Part shown: positions 24,201-32,304 of the stretch, piece by piece
Layout: every line of letters begins with the position of its first letter
Numbering within the stretch: position 1 is the stretch's first letter
DNA from: Caulobacter sp. UNC358MFTsu5.1
GTDB lineage: Bacteria; Pseudomonadota; Alphaproteobacteria; Caulobacterales; Caulobacteraceae
Assembly (NCBI RefSeq): GCF_000712075.1
Contig: NZ_JONW01000010.1
Location: 124,092 to 188,091, forward strand
DNA: 64,000 bases
Reading direction: 5' to 3'
Translations under genes and position numbers: made by a program
Notes under the pieces: model-generated
Databases searched by the model: none
Seen by the model: the letters and a program-made list of their open reading frames with translations, nothing else
Told to the model about the DNA's origin: nothing

Positions 24201-26792
24201 TCAGTCCAGGGCGCGGGAGACCAGCTCCAGCACGTTCTTCGACAGGCCTTCGTGTCCCCGGATGCGCTCCAGCTGCTCGCGCATCAGGGCGCCCAGAGCG
24301 GGGACGTAGCGCCGCCAGGCCCCCAGCGGCTCGACCAGCCGGGCCGCCGTCATCGGGTTGAAGCCGTCCACCGCCAGGATCTGGTCGGCCAGGAAGCGAT
24401 AGCCGTCCCCGCTCCCGTCGTGGAAACGGGCGGGGTTGCCGCTGGCGAAGCCCTGGACCAGGGCCCGCAGGCGGTTGGGGTTGCCGGCATCGAAGTCGGG
24501 ATGGGCGGTCAGGGCCAGGATGCGGCCGATCGCGCCGTCGCCCGGATCGCGGGCCTGGGCGGCGAACCACTTGTCCAGCACCAGCGGCTCGTGCCGCCAC
24601 TGGGCGTGGAAGGCGGCCAGGGCCTTCTCGGCGGGCGCGCCGCCGATCGTCACCAGGGCCGACAGCCCGCCCATGGCGTCGGTCATGTTGGCCGCGCTAT
24701 CGAAGTGGCCGACCACGCGCTCGACATTGACCGCGTGCGGGTCGGCCGCCAGCAGGTCGCAGCAGGCGTTGCGCAGGGCGCGCTTGCCGGCCGCCCGGGC
24801 GTCGGGCGAGAACTCGCCGCCGCTCTGCAGGTCGCCGTGCAGCCGCCGCAGCAGGTCGCCCAGGTGGACGGCGATGACGGTCTTGAGGTGGTCGCGCGCC
24901 GCGTGGATCGCGGCCGGATCGACGGGCTCGACCGCCAGGCTGAGGTCGCCCTCGGTGGGCAGGGCCAGCAGCAGGGCCTTGAACGCCGGGTCCGAGGCGT
25001 CGTCGACCAGGGCCTTGCCCAGGGCGTCGGCGTAGCGCTCCTCGCCGACCTCATCCGGCGTTCCGGCGGCGCGGCCCAGGATCAGCTCGCGGGCCAGGGT
25101 CTGGCCGGCTTCCCAGCGGTTGAACAGGTCGGGATCGGCGGCGAACTGGACGTAGCGGTCGACGGCGCGGGTGTCGGCGGTCAGGTTCACCGGGGCCGAG
25201 AAGCCGCGCAGGGCCGAGACCACCGGGGCGCGGTCCACGCCCTCCCAGCGCACGGTCTTGGACGCCGCGTCCAGCAGCACCACCTCGCTGTCGCGCAGCA
25301 CCGCGCCGTCGCCGTCCAGCAGGCCGATGGTCACCGGCACGGGCAGGGGACGCTTGGTCGGCTGGCCGTTGGTCGGGGCGGTGGACTGGGCGAGGGTGAT
25401 CTCCAGCGCCTTGGCGGCCGCGTCATAGGCGTGGGTCAGCGACACCGCCGGGGTCCCGGCCTGTTCGTACCAGGCGAAGAAGTCGCTCATGTCGCGGCCC
25501 GAGGCGTCGGCGAAGCAGGCGATGAAGGCCTCGACCGTGGTCGCCTCGCCGTCGTGGCGCTCGAAATAGAGGTCCAGGCTCTTGCGGAAGGTCGCCGCGC
25601 CCAGGATCGTCTTCAGCATACGGATGAGCTCGGAGCCCTTCTCGTAGATCGTGGCCGTGTAGAAGTTGTCGATCTTCAGATAGCTGTTGGGGCGCACCGG
25701 GTGGGCCAGGGGGCCGGCGTCCTCGGCGAACTGGCGGGCGCGCAGGGCCTTGACGTCCTTGATCCGTTGGACGGCCTCGCCGCGCATGTCCGCGCTGAAG
25801 CTCTGGTCGCGGAAGACCGTCAGGCCCTCCTTCAGGCACAGCTGGAACCAGTCGCGGCAGGTGATGCGGTTGCCGGTCCAGTTGTGGAAGTACTCGTGGG
25901 CCACGACGCTTTCGATGCGCTCGTAGTCCATGTCGGTGGCGGTCTCGGGCTGGGCCAGCAGCAGGCTGCTGTTGAAGATGTTCAGCCCCTTGTTCTCCAT
26001 GGCCCCGAAGTTGAAGTCGCGCACGGCGACGATCATGAACAGGTCCAGGTCGTATTCGCGGCCGAACGCCTCCTCGTCCCATTTCATCGAACGCTTCAGG
26101 GCGTCCAGGGCGTAGGCGGCGCGCGGGGCCTGGCCGGGATCGACGAACACCTTCAGGGCCACAGTGCGGCCGCTCATGGTGACGAAGCTGTCCTCCAGCA
26201 CGTCCAGCTCGCCGGCCACCAGGGCGAACAGATAGGCCGGCTTGGGGAAGGGGTCGTTCCAGACGGCGAAGTGGCGGCCGCCGGGGAGTTCGCCCGACTC
26301 CAGCAGGTTGCCGTTGCTCAGCAGGTGGGCGAAGGCCTTGTCGGCCTCGATCCGCGCCGTGAAGCGGCTCAGCACGTCCGGGCGGTCGGGGAAGAAGGTG
26401 ATGGTCCGGAAGCCCTCGGCCTCGCACTGGGTGCAGAACCGGCCGCCGGACATGTACAGGCCCATCAGCGCCTTGTTGGCCGACGGATCGATCTCGACCT
26501 CGGTGGTCAGGACGAAGCTGTCCGGGACCTGGTGGATCGTCAGGCCTTCGCCGTCGAGGCGGTATTGGTTGGCGCTGAGCGCCTGGCCGTCGATGGCCGC
26601 CGAGATCAGCTTCAGCCGCTCGCCGTTCAGGAACAGCGGCTCGCCCGCCGCGCCGCTACGTTTGATCGCCAGCGTCGCCTTGACCCGCGTCGCGCTGGGC
26701 TCCAGCCGGAACTCCAGGGCGGTGGTCTCGATCGTGAACGGGAACGGGCGGTAGTCCGACAGGCGGACGGGCTGGGGCGTGTCTGTGCGCAT
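24201..26792 (-). CDS. pepN: Aminopeptidase N (M1 family)
   Basis: An 863-residue cytosolic zinc aminopeptidase that removes N-terminal residues from peptides. The exopeptidase motif GAMEN lies before the zinc site. The zinc site is HEYFH (His299, Glu300, His303) with the third ligand Glu322 in the conserved NWTGNRITCRDWFQLCLKE spacing. The four-domain E. coli PepN-type layout fits the length. The start MRTDTPQPVRLSDYRPF at 26792 matches the family; an in-frame ATG at 26891 adds 33 residues that overlap the divergent gene and is rejected. Confidence 0.96.
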   Translation of the reverse strand: MRTDTPQPVRLSDYRPFPFTIETTALEFRLEPSATRVKATLAIKRSGAAGEPLFLNGERLKLISAAIDGQALSANQYRLDGEGLTIHQVPDSFVLTTEVEIDPSANKALMGLYMSGGRFCTQCEAEGFRTITFFPDRPDVLSRFTARIEADKAFAHLLSNGNLLESGELPGGRHFAVWNDPFPKPAYLFALVAGELDVLEDSFVTMSGRTVALKVFVDPGQAPRAAYALDALKRSMKWDEEAFGREYDLDLFMIVAVRDFNFGAMENKGLNIFNSSLLLAQPETATDMDYERIESVVAHEYFHNWTGNRITCRDWFQLCLKEGLTVFRDQSFSADMRGEAVQRIKDVKALRARQFAEDAGPLAHPVRPNSYLKIDNFYTATIYEKGSELIRMLKTILGAATFRKSLDLYFERHDGEATTVEAFIACFADASGRDMSDFFAWYEQAGTPAVSLTHAYDAAAKALEITLAQSTAPTNGQPTKRPLPVPVTIGLLDGDGAVLRDSEVVLLDAASKTVRWEGVDRAPVVSALRGFSAPVNLTADTRAVDRYVQFAADPDLFNRWEAGQTLARELILGRAAGTPDEVGEERYADALGKALVDDASDPAFKALLLALPTEGDLSLAVEPVDPAAIHAARDHLKTVIAVHLGDLLRRLHGDLQSGGEFSPDARAAGKRALRNACCDLLAADPHAVNVERVVGHFDSAANMTDAMGGLSALVTIGGAPAEKALAAFHAQWRHEPLVLDKWFAAQARDPGDGAIGRILALTAHPDFDAGNPNRLRALVQGFASGNPARFHDGSGDGYRFLADQILAVDGFNPMTAARLVEPLGAWRRYVPALGALMREQLERIRGHEGLSKNVLELVSRALD

Positions 26793-26889
26793 GCGGCCAA
26801 TGTAGGCAAGGACGTGGGGCGGGGCGAGGGCGCACTTGACCCGATCGTCGATTTGTCCGCGTGTGCCGCCATCGATCCGGGGATGGTCC

Positions 26890-27417
26890 ATGAGCGTGCG
26901 GGAATGCGGCGCGTGCGGTCAGTGCTGCAAGCTGATCGGCGTGCGCGAGCTGGAGAAGGCGCCGCACGTCTGGTGCCGCTACTACAAGCGCGACAAGGGC
27001 TGCGGGATCTACGAGGTCCGGCCCCGGGGCTGCGCCGACTTCGCCTGCGACTGGCTGCTGGACGAGCGGCTGGACGAAGCCTGGCGGCCCGACCGCAGCG
27101 GCTTCGTGCTGCACGCGGGGCAGGGCGGGCGGACCGTCAATGTCGAGCTCGATCCCAGCCAGCCGACCGCCTGGCGGCGCGCGCCGTTCGAGGCCACCCT
27201 GCGCGGCTGGGCCGCCGCGGGGGCGGCCGACGGGCTGGAGGTGCTGATCTGGGTGGGGCGGCGCTGCTGGCGACTGACGCCGACGGGCGGCGAGGTCGAC
27301 CTGGGCGTCGTGCGGCCGGTGGTCGAGTTCACCACCCACGGACGCCTGCGCCGGCCGGGTTCGGGCCGTGACTGGCCCCCGGCGGCGGAGGCGGCGGCGA
27401 CGGACGGCCAAGCCTGA
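26890..27417 (+). CDS. YkgJ-type cysteine-cluster protein
   Basis: A 175-residue protein with an N-terminal cysteine cluster CGACGQCCKL followed by WCRYY, GCGIYEVRP and GCADFACDWLL, the CxxCxxCC and spaced Cys pattern of the YkgJ / UPF0153 family thought to bind zinc or an Fe-S cluster. The C-terminal half is basic and Pro/Ala-rich. The ATG at 26890 directly begins the cysteine-rich domain. It is divergent from pepN. Function is unknown. Confidence 0.88.
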   Translation: MSVRECGACGQCCKLIGVRELEKAPHVWCRYYKRDKGCGIYEVRPRGCADFACDWLLDERLDEAWRPDRSGFVLHAGQGGRTVNVELDPSQPTAWRRAPFEATLRGWAAAGAADGLEVLIWVGRRCWRLTPTGGEVDLGVVRPVVEFTTHGRLRRPGSGRDWPPAAEAAATDGQA

Positions 27418-27484
27418 ACAGTTCTTCACTTGAACCCGGACGCGAACCCGCCAAGGCTTCGGGCTCGTTCCGGGGAGCCGTTTC

Positions 27485-28393
27485 ATGTCGCATACAGAAG
27501 TTTCGCCGTCGGTCGCCGGGCTGGAGATCGGCTCGCGTCGCGTCCTGCATCCCGGGCCGCTGCGCTGGCTGCGGTCGCTGGGCTGGGGGGCGGCGCTGTT
27601 CGTCCTGTTCGGCTTCATCTACGGCCTCCTGGCCTTCCTCACCTCGCCCGACCGGGCCTTCATGGCCCCGGCGCCGGGCGCCCTGCTCACGGCCGTGGTC
27701 AGCATCGCCGCCCTGGGCCTCTACGCGCTCCTGACCAAGGGGGCGGAGGCGCGCTGGCCCGGCGAACTGGCGCTGAAGCAGGCCGCCTGGGAACTGCTGG
27801 TCGGCGTCGGGCTGGGCGTGGCGATGATGGTCGTGGTGGTCGGGGCGCTGGTGTTCTCCGGCCTCTACGAGATCACCGGACCGCGCGCGGCGTCGCCTTG
27901 GGAGATGATCGGCGTCGCCGTCTCCTCGGGCAGCTTCGAGGAGCTGATGTTCCGGGCGATCCTGCTGCGGCTGCTGATGCGCGCCTTCGGGGCGTGGCCC
28001 GCCCTGGCGGTCTCGGCGGCGTTCTTCGGCCTGGCGCACCTGGGCAACCCCAACGCCAGCCCGATCGCGGCCGTCGCCATCGCGGTGGAGGCGGGCCTGA
28101 TGCTGGCCTCGTTCTACCTGCTGACCGGCCGGCTGTGGATCTCCATCGGCGTGCACGGGGCCTGGAACTTCACCCAGGGCTGGATCTTCGGCGCGCGGGT
28201 GTCGGGCCTGCCGGTCAAGCAGAGCCTCTATCTCAGCCAGCCCAAGGCGGGCGCGCCCGACTGGCTGAGCGGCGGTCCCTTCGGGCCGGAGGCCTCGGTC
28301 CCGGCCATGGTGGTGGGCACCGCCGTGGCGGTGGCGGTGCTGTACTGGGCGTGGAAGCGGGGCAACTTCAAGCCGGCGCCCGACGCGGCCTAG
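27485..28393 (+). CDS. CPBP-family intramembrane glutamic protease
   Basis: A 302-residue inner-membrane protein with about eight hydrophobic segments. The ABI/CAAX-protease motifs are present: EELMFR (Glu152, Glu153, Arg157), a conserved His in FFGLAHLGN (His185), and HGAWNFTQG (His224, Asn228), which together form the Rce1-like active site. Prokaryotic CPBP proteins act in peptide maturation, immunity or unknown proteolysis; the target here is not evident. A REP-like palindrome begins 8 bp after its stop codon. Confidence 0.9.
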   Translation: MSHTEVSPSVAGLEIGSRRVLHPGPLRWLRSLGWGAALFVLFGFIYGLLAFLTSPDRAFMAPAPGALLTAVVSIAALGLYALLTKGAEARWPGELALKQAAWELLVGVGLGVAMMVVVVGALVFSGLYEITGPRAASPWEMIGVAVSSGSFEELMFRAILLRLLMRAFGAWPALAVSAAFFGLAHLGNPNASPIAAVAIAVEAGLMLASFYLLTGRLWISIGVHGAWNFTQGWIFGARVSGLPVKQSLYLSQPKAGAPDWLSGGPFGPEASVPAMVVGTAVAVAVLYWAWKRGNFKPAPDAA

Positions 28394-28401
28394 AGCCGCC
28401 C

Positions 28402-28427
28402 GGGGACATGCCCTTGGGCGTGTCCTC
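28402..28427. repeat. Single REP-like palindrome
   Basis: GGGGACATGCCC, then TTGG, then a complementary GCGTGTCC end with one or two imperfect pairs. It belongs to the same family as the composites at 29083, 42322 and 47412, and lies directly after a stop codon like them. Confidence 0.8.
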
Positions 28428-28440
28428 ACCAAGAACCCCG

Positions 28441-28585
28441 TCCCTCCCCCTTGCGGGGAGGGTGGCCCGCGTAGCGGGTCGGGTGGGGGATCGGTGCAGG
28501 GTGTCGGCCGGGGCTTTTCGCTGAGTCAGCAAACCCCACCCGACCCTGGCTCCGCCAGGGCCACCCTCCCCACAAAAGGGAGGGA
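28441..28585. repeat. 145-bp inverted-repeat element (second type)
   Basis: Arms of about 50 bp begin TCCCTCCCCCTTGCGGGGAG and end in the complementary GGGAGGGA. Each arm contains two smaller hairpins; the loop is about 45 bp and contains GCTGAGTCAGC. The architecture (terminal hairpin, GC hairpin, loop, mirror image) matches the elements at 6752 and 41522, though the loop sequence differs. It abuts conserved module copy 1. Confidence 0.8.
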
Positions 28586-28591
28586 AGGGCC

Positions 28592-29010
28592 ATCTATCCT
28601 CGGCTGATAGCGAATGAAGTTCAGCGTTTTCAAGGTCTTGAACTTTTTCGACCGAACTTATCCTCACCCTTCCAGGCGCCCGTATCTTGATGTGACCTGA
28701 AGGCGGGGGAGGGCGCACGTACGGCGACCGATGCGGCTTTCGGGGGCGATCGAGCGGGAAGCTCTGTCGGTGTTCTCTTCGGAGGACAACCCTGTCCATC
28801 TGGTGCCGGCCGGGCCTCGAAAATAAACGGCGTTGGATGGGGGCCGACTTGGCGGCAGGCGGGCGGTGACGCGCTCGCGGTCCGGGACTGGAGGCGTTGC
28901 TCCGGCCCCGCCCGTCGGAGGCTTCAAGGCGGCGAGGCCCTACCAGGGCTCAACGTCGCGGGCTTTCGGATAACGGTCGCGCGAAGCGCCTGCACTTCGT
29001 CGAAACGGTA
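28592..29010 (-). repeat. Conserved intergenic module, copy 1
   Basis: About 420 bp that is collinear, in reverse complement, with 41112-41515. Shared exact words in order include CTATCCT...ATAGCGAA, TGAACTTT with TCGACC, GCGACCGATGCGGC (28724-28737), an 18-bp word at 28742-28759 and TTCGTCGAAACGGTA (28996-29010). No long frame is conserved over the whole length. I see no gene in the rest of the 770-bp gap. It could be a degraded mobile unit or an RNA gene. Confidence 0.75.
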
Positions 29011-29082
29011 ACAACATCAAAGCTTTTCCGGGCGAGGCCCGGGCGCTTCGCACCCTTCCCATCACCCGCCGGGTTCCCGGCC

Positions 29083-29159
29083 GGGGACATGCGCTCGCGC
29101 GTGTCCCCAAGTCCTGGCGCCGTGGAGGCTGTTGGGGACACGCCCGAGGGCATGTCCCC
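29083..29159. repeat. Composite REP-like element (two facing palindromes)
   Basis: Two 26-bp palindromes (29083-29108 and 29134-29159) beginning GGGGACATGC and GGGGACACGC are mirror images of each other across a 25-bp spacer. The element ends 4 bp before the stop codon of the minus-strand gene at 29164. Confidence 0.85.
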
Positions 29160-29163
29160 GGCT

Positions 29164-29739
29164 TCAGCCCGCCTCGACGACGCCCGGCGCGGCTTCGGCC
29201 GCAGCGGGCACTTCGTGGAGCGCCCGTTCGATGGCCGAGGCGCGCTGGGCCAGGGCCACCAGGGCCGGCGGGGCGTCCTCGGGGCTGTCGGCGGCCAGCT
29301 CGACCAGCTGGCGGGCCAGGGCGTGCAGTTGCGGCGCGGCGGCGATCAGCCGGGCCTGGAACTCGATCTTGCGCGGGTCGCGATCATACTCGGCGCCCGG
29401 CGTGCGCCAGCCGCCCCAGTCGTTGGGATCGGTGACCACCACCGGATAGGTGCCGGGATAGGGATGGTGCAGGCAGTCGCTCTCCTGCTGCCACTTGTTG
29501 CGGGCCCGCAGGATGCGCCAGTTGGCGGTGGCCGCGGCGCCGGCTTCGTCGATGCGGTCTTCCGGCTTCAGCTCGCTGGCTTGGAACTCGCGGCCCAGGC
29601 CGACGTCGTAGGTGACGCGCACGGGTTCGTCGAAGCCCTTGGCCCAGACCGGCACGATCTTCTCGATCGTGGCCCAGGCGCCGACGCTCTCGACCCACAC
29701 CTTCTGGTTCCGCTGGAAGACGGTCTTGGCCACGCACAC
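29164..29739 (-). CDS. Conserved hypothetical protein, divergent from acyl-CoA dehydrogenases
   Basis: I do not recognise this family. The product (191 residues from GTG 29739) begins with KTVFQRNQKVWVESVGAWATIEKIVP, reminiscent of a small beta-barrel/SH3-like module, then VRVTYDVGLGREFQASELKPED, NWRILRARNKWQQESDC, HHPYPGTYPVVVTDPNDWGGWRTPGAEYDRDPRK, and an Ala/Glu-rich helical tail. An ATG at 29823 would add 28 residues, but that stretch encodes a 12-bp operator-like palindrome, so the GTG preceded by AGAGAGA is preferred. It is cytosolic. Confidence 0.75.
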   Translation of the reverse strand: MCVAKTVFQRNQKVWVESVGAWATIEKIVPVWAKGFDEPVRVTYDVGLGREFQASELKPEDRIDEAGAAATANWRILRARNKWQQESDCLHHPYPGTYPVVVTDPNDWGGWRTPGAEYDRDPRKIEFQARLIAAAPQLHALARQLVELAADSPEDAPPALVALAQRASAIERALHEVPAAAEAAPGVVEAG

Positions 29740-29809
29740 GTTCTCTCTGAGTTCGGGGCCGCCATAAGAACCTGAAATCCTTGACGCGAGGTCAATCTTT
29801 CCCTCGGAC

Positions 29810-29821
29810 GAACGATCGTTC
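29810..29821. promoter_or_regulatory. Perfect palindrome, candidate TetR operator
   Basis: GAACGATCGTTC lies between the divergent unknown gene and the acyl-CoA dehydrogenase operon, 50 bp before the dehydrogenase start. TetR regulators of fatty-acid or related catabolism commonly bind GAACG/CGTTC-type palindromes (family knowledge). Confidence 0.55.
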
Positions 29822-29871
29822 ATCGTGCTTCCCGACGCCGCCGGCAGAGCGGTCCAAGGGAGGAAATCCAC

Positions 29872-30987
29872 GTGGATTTCGACTATTCGGACGATCAGAA
29901 GTTCCTCAAGGACGAGGCGCGCAAGTTCCTCGCCGCCCGCTGTCCGTCGACCGTGGTGCGCGGCGTGCTCGACGATCCGGCCAGGAGCTACGACGACGGC
30001 CTGTGGGCCGCCGTGGCCGAGCAGGGCTGGCTGGGGGCGGCCATTCCCGAGGAGTACAACGGCCTGGGCCTGGGGCGGGTGGAGCTGTGCGCCATCGCCG
30101 AGGAGCTGGGCCGCGCGGTGGCGCCGATCCCCTTCGCCTCCACCGTCTACATCCTGGCCGAGGCCGTGATGGCCCACGGCAGCGACGCCCAGAAGGCCGC
30201 CGTCCTGCCGCGCATCGCCGCCGGCGAGCTGATCGGCTGCCTGGCGACCTCGGAAGGCCCAGGCGTGGTCACCCCGTCTTCGCTGCAGGCCAGGGTCGAG
30301 GGCGGCAAGCTGTCGGGCGTCAAGATCCCGGTCACCGACGGCGACGCGGCCGGCATGGCCCTGGTGCTGGCCAACGAGGGCGGGCGTCCCGGCCTGTTCC
30401 TGGTCGACCTGAAGGCCAGCGGCGTCAAGGTCGAGACCCTGCAGAGCCTGGACCCGACGCGCGGCGTGGCCCGCCTGACCTTCGAGGGCGCCAGCGCCGA
30501 CCGGCTGGGCGAGCCGGGGCAGGGCTTCGAGCTGGTCCAGGCGATCCTGGACCGCGCCGCCGTGCTGCTGGCCTTCGAACAGCTGGGCGGGGCCGACCGC
30601 TGCCTGGAGATGGCCAAGGAATACGCCCTGGGCCGCTACGCCTTCGGCCGGACGATCGCCGGCTACCAGGCGATCAAGCACAAGCTGGCCGACATGTACG
30701 TCAAGAACGAGGTCGCCCGCTCCAACGCCTACTACGGGGCCTGGGCCCTGAACGTCGACGCGCCGGAGCTGCCGACGGCCGCCGCCGCCGCCCGCATCGC
30801 CGCTTCGGACGCCTTCTGGTTCGCCAGCAAGGAAAGCGTCCAGGTGCACGGCGGCATGGGCTTCACCTGGGACGTCGACTGCCACCTCTACTACCGCCGC
30901 TCGCGGCAGCTGAGCCTGGTGGCCGGTTCGCCCAAGCTCTGGAAGGAGCGGCTGGTGAGCGAACTCGAGAAGAAGAACGCGGCTTAA
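29872..30987 (+). CDS. Acyl-CoA dehydrogenase, subunit-like (first of pair)
   Basis: A 371-residue FAD-dependent acyl-CoA dehydrogenase-fold protein with GTG start and a GGGAGGA ribosome-binding site. The N-terminal helical domain begins DFDYSDDQKFLKDEARKFL. The middle beta domain is diverged (LATSEGPGVVTPSSLQARVEG). The C-terminal domain has YAFGRTIAGYQAIKHKLADMYVKNE and QVHGGMGFTWDVDCHLYYRR, the ACAD signature region. The weak FAD/substrate box of the middle domain suggests it may pair with the next gene as an alpha2-beta2 enzyme, as in sterol side-chain ACADs (inference). Confidence 0.9.
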   Translation: MDFDYSDDQKFLKDEARKFLAARCPSTVVRGVLDDPARSYDDGLWAAVAEQGWLGAAIPEEYNGLGLGRVELCAIAEELGRAVAPIPFASTVYILAEAVMAHGSDAQKAAVLPRIAAGELIGCLATSEGPGVVTPSSLQARVEGGKLSGVKIPVTDGDAAGMALVLANEGGRPGLFLVDLKASGVKVETLQSLDPTRGVARLTFEGASADRLGEPGQGFELVQAILDRAAVLLAFEQLGGADRCLEMAKEYALGRYAFGRTIAGYQAIKHKLADMYVKNEVARSNAYYGAWALNVDAPELPTAAAAARIAASDAFWFASKESVQVHGGMGFTWDVDCHLYYRRSRQLSLVAGSPKLWKERLVSELEKKNAA

Positions 30988-31001
30988 GGGACCTGAAGAT
31001 C

Positions 31002-32225
31002 ATGGATTTCAACGACTCCCCCGAAGAAGCCGCCTATCGCGAGAAGGCCCGCGCCTGGCTGGCCGAGAACGCCGCCGCCCATCGCGCCGAGCACGGCGAT
31101 CCCAAGCCGACCACGCCCGAGCACATGGCGGCCGGCAAGGCCTGGCAGGCCCGCAAGGCGGCGGCCGGCTACGCCTGCATCACCTGGCCCGCGGCCATCG
31201 GCGGGGCCGGCGGCACGCCGATCCAGTCGGTGATCTTCGGCCAGGAAGAGGCCAAGGCCGGCGTCTCGTACGGCTACTTCACCATCGGCCTGGGCATGTG
31301 CGTGCCCACCGTCATGGCCTTCGCCAACGACGACACCAAGAAGCGCTTCGTCTCGCCCGCCGTGAAGGGCGAGGAGATCTGGTGCCAGCTGTTCTCGGAG
31401 CCGGCCGGCGGATCGGACGTGGCGGCGCTGCGGACCCGGGCGGTGAAGGACGGTGACGACTGGGTGATCAACGGCCAGAAGGTCTGGACCACCGGCGCCC
31501 ACTATTGCGACTACGGCATCCTGCTGGTCCGGACCGATCCCGACGTGCCCAAGCACAAGGGCCTGACCATGTTCTGGATCGACATGCGCGACGCCGCGGT
31601 CGAGTGCCGGCCGATCCACCAGATGTCTGGCGGCCGCGAGTTCAACGAGGTCTATTTCACCGACCTGCGGGTCAAGGACAGCCAGCGCCTCGGCGAGGTG
31701 GGGCAGGGCTGGCAGGTGGCCCTGGTCACCCTGATGAACGAGCGCCTGGCCGTCGGCGGCTCGGCCGGTCCGGACTACCGCCAGGTGATGGAGCTGGCCC
31801 GCGGCCTGTCGGGCGCTAACGGCCCGGCCCTGAAGGACCAGGCGTTCCGCGAGAAGCTGGCCGACTGGTACGTCAACTCCCAGGGGCTGAAGTTCACCCG
31901 CTTCCGGACCATGACCGCCCTGTCGCGCGGCCAGACGCCGGGACCCGAGAGCTCGATCGGCAAGATCATCTCGGCCAACCAGCTGCAGGACCTGGCCAAC
32001 ACCGCCGTCGAGGCGCAGGGCGAGTACGGGATCCTCACCGATCCGGCCCTGGCCCCCATGGAGGCGGCGTTCCAGCAGAGCCTGATGTGGGCCCCGGGCC
32101 TGCGGATCGCCGGCGGCACGGACGAGATCCTCAAGAACATCATCGCCGAACGGGTCCTGGGCCTGCCCGGCGACGTGCGGGTCGACAAGGACGTGGCCTT
32201 CAAGGACATGCCGACCGGGCGGTGA
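31002..32225 (+). CDS. Acyl-CoA dehydrogenase (second of pair)
   Basis: A 407-residue acyl-CoA dehydrogenase starting 14 bp after its neighbour. The middle-domain signature is intact: WCQLFSEPAGGSDVAALRTRA, then WVINGQKVWTTGAHYCDYGI. The C-terminus has LRIAGGTDEILKNIIAERVLGLP, the usual ACAD end with the FAD-contacting GGTDE. The N-terminal domain begins MDFNDSPEEAAYREKARAWL. It oxidises an acyl-CoA to the enoyl-CoA; chain type is unknown. With the preceding gene it may form one heteromeric enzyme. Confidence 0.93.
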   Translation: MDFNDSPEEAAYREKARAWLAENAAAHRAEHGDPKPTTPEHMAAGKAWQARKAAAGYACITWPAAIGGAGGTPIQSVIFGQEEAKAGVSYGYFTIGLGMCVPTVMAFANDDTKKRFVSPAVKGEEIWCQLFSEPAGGSDVAALRTRAVKDGDDWVINGQKVWTTGAHYCDYGILLVRTDPDVPKHKGLTMFWIDMRDAAVECRPIHQMSGGREFNEVYFTDLRVKDSQRLGEVGQGWQVALVTLMNERLAVGGSAGPDYRQVMELARGLSGANGPALKDQAFREKLADWYVNSQGLKFTRFRTMTALSRGQTPGPESSIGKIISANQLQDLANTAVEAQGEYGILTDPALAPMEAAFQQSLMWAPGLRIAGGTDEILKNIIAERVLGLPGDVRVDKDVAFKDMPTGR

Positions 32226-32304
32226 CCGGGGTTCGTCGAACATGACTCGCCTTTAAAGTGCGTCTCGTCCATCCTCCCGCGAAAGATCACGGGAAGGGTG
32301 GGCG

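Noticed and set aside
24252..27371. A 1039-codon plus-strand open frame
   Set aside because: Antisense to pepN, whose catalytic residues are intact in the minus frame.
29740..29823. ATG start at 29823 for the gene ending at 29164
   Set aside because: The extra 28 residues would be coded by a perfect 12-bp palindrome in a divergent promoter region; the GTG at 29739 has a better context.
29164..30885. Long minus-strand frame starting at 30885 for the unknown gene
   Set aside because: The upstream two thirds lie antisense over the first acyl-CoA dehydrogenase and have no coding character.
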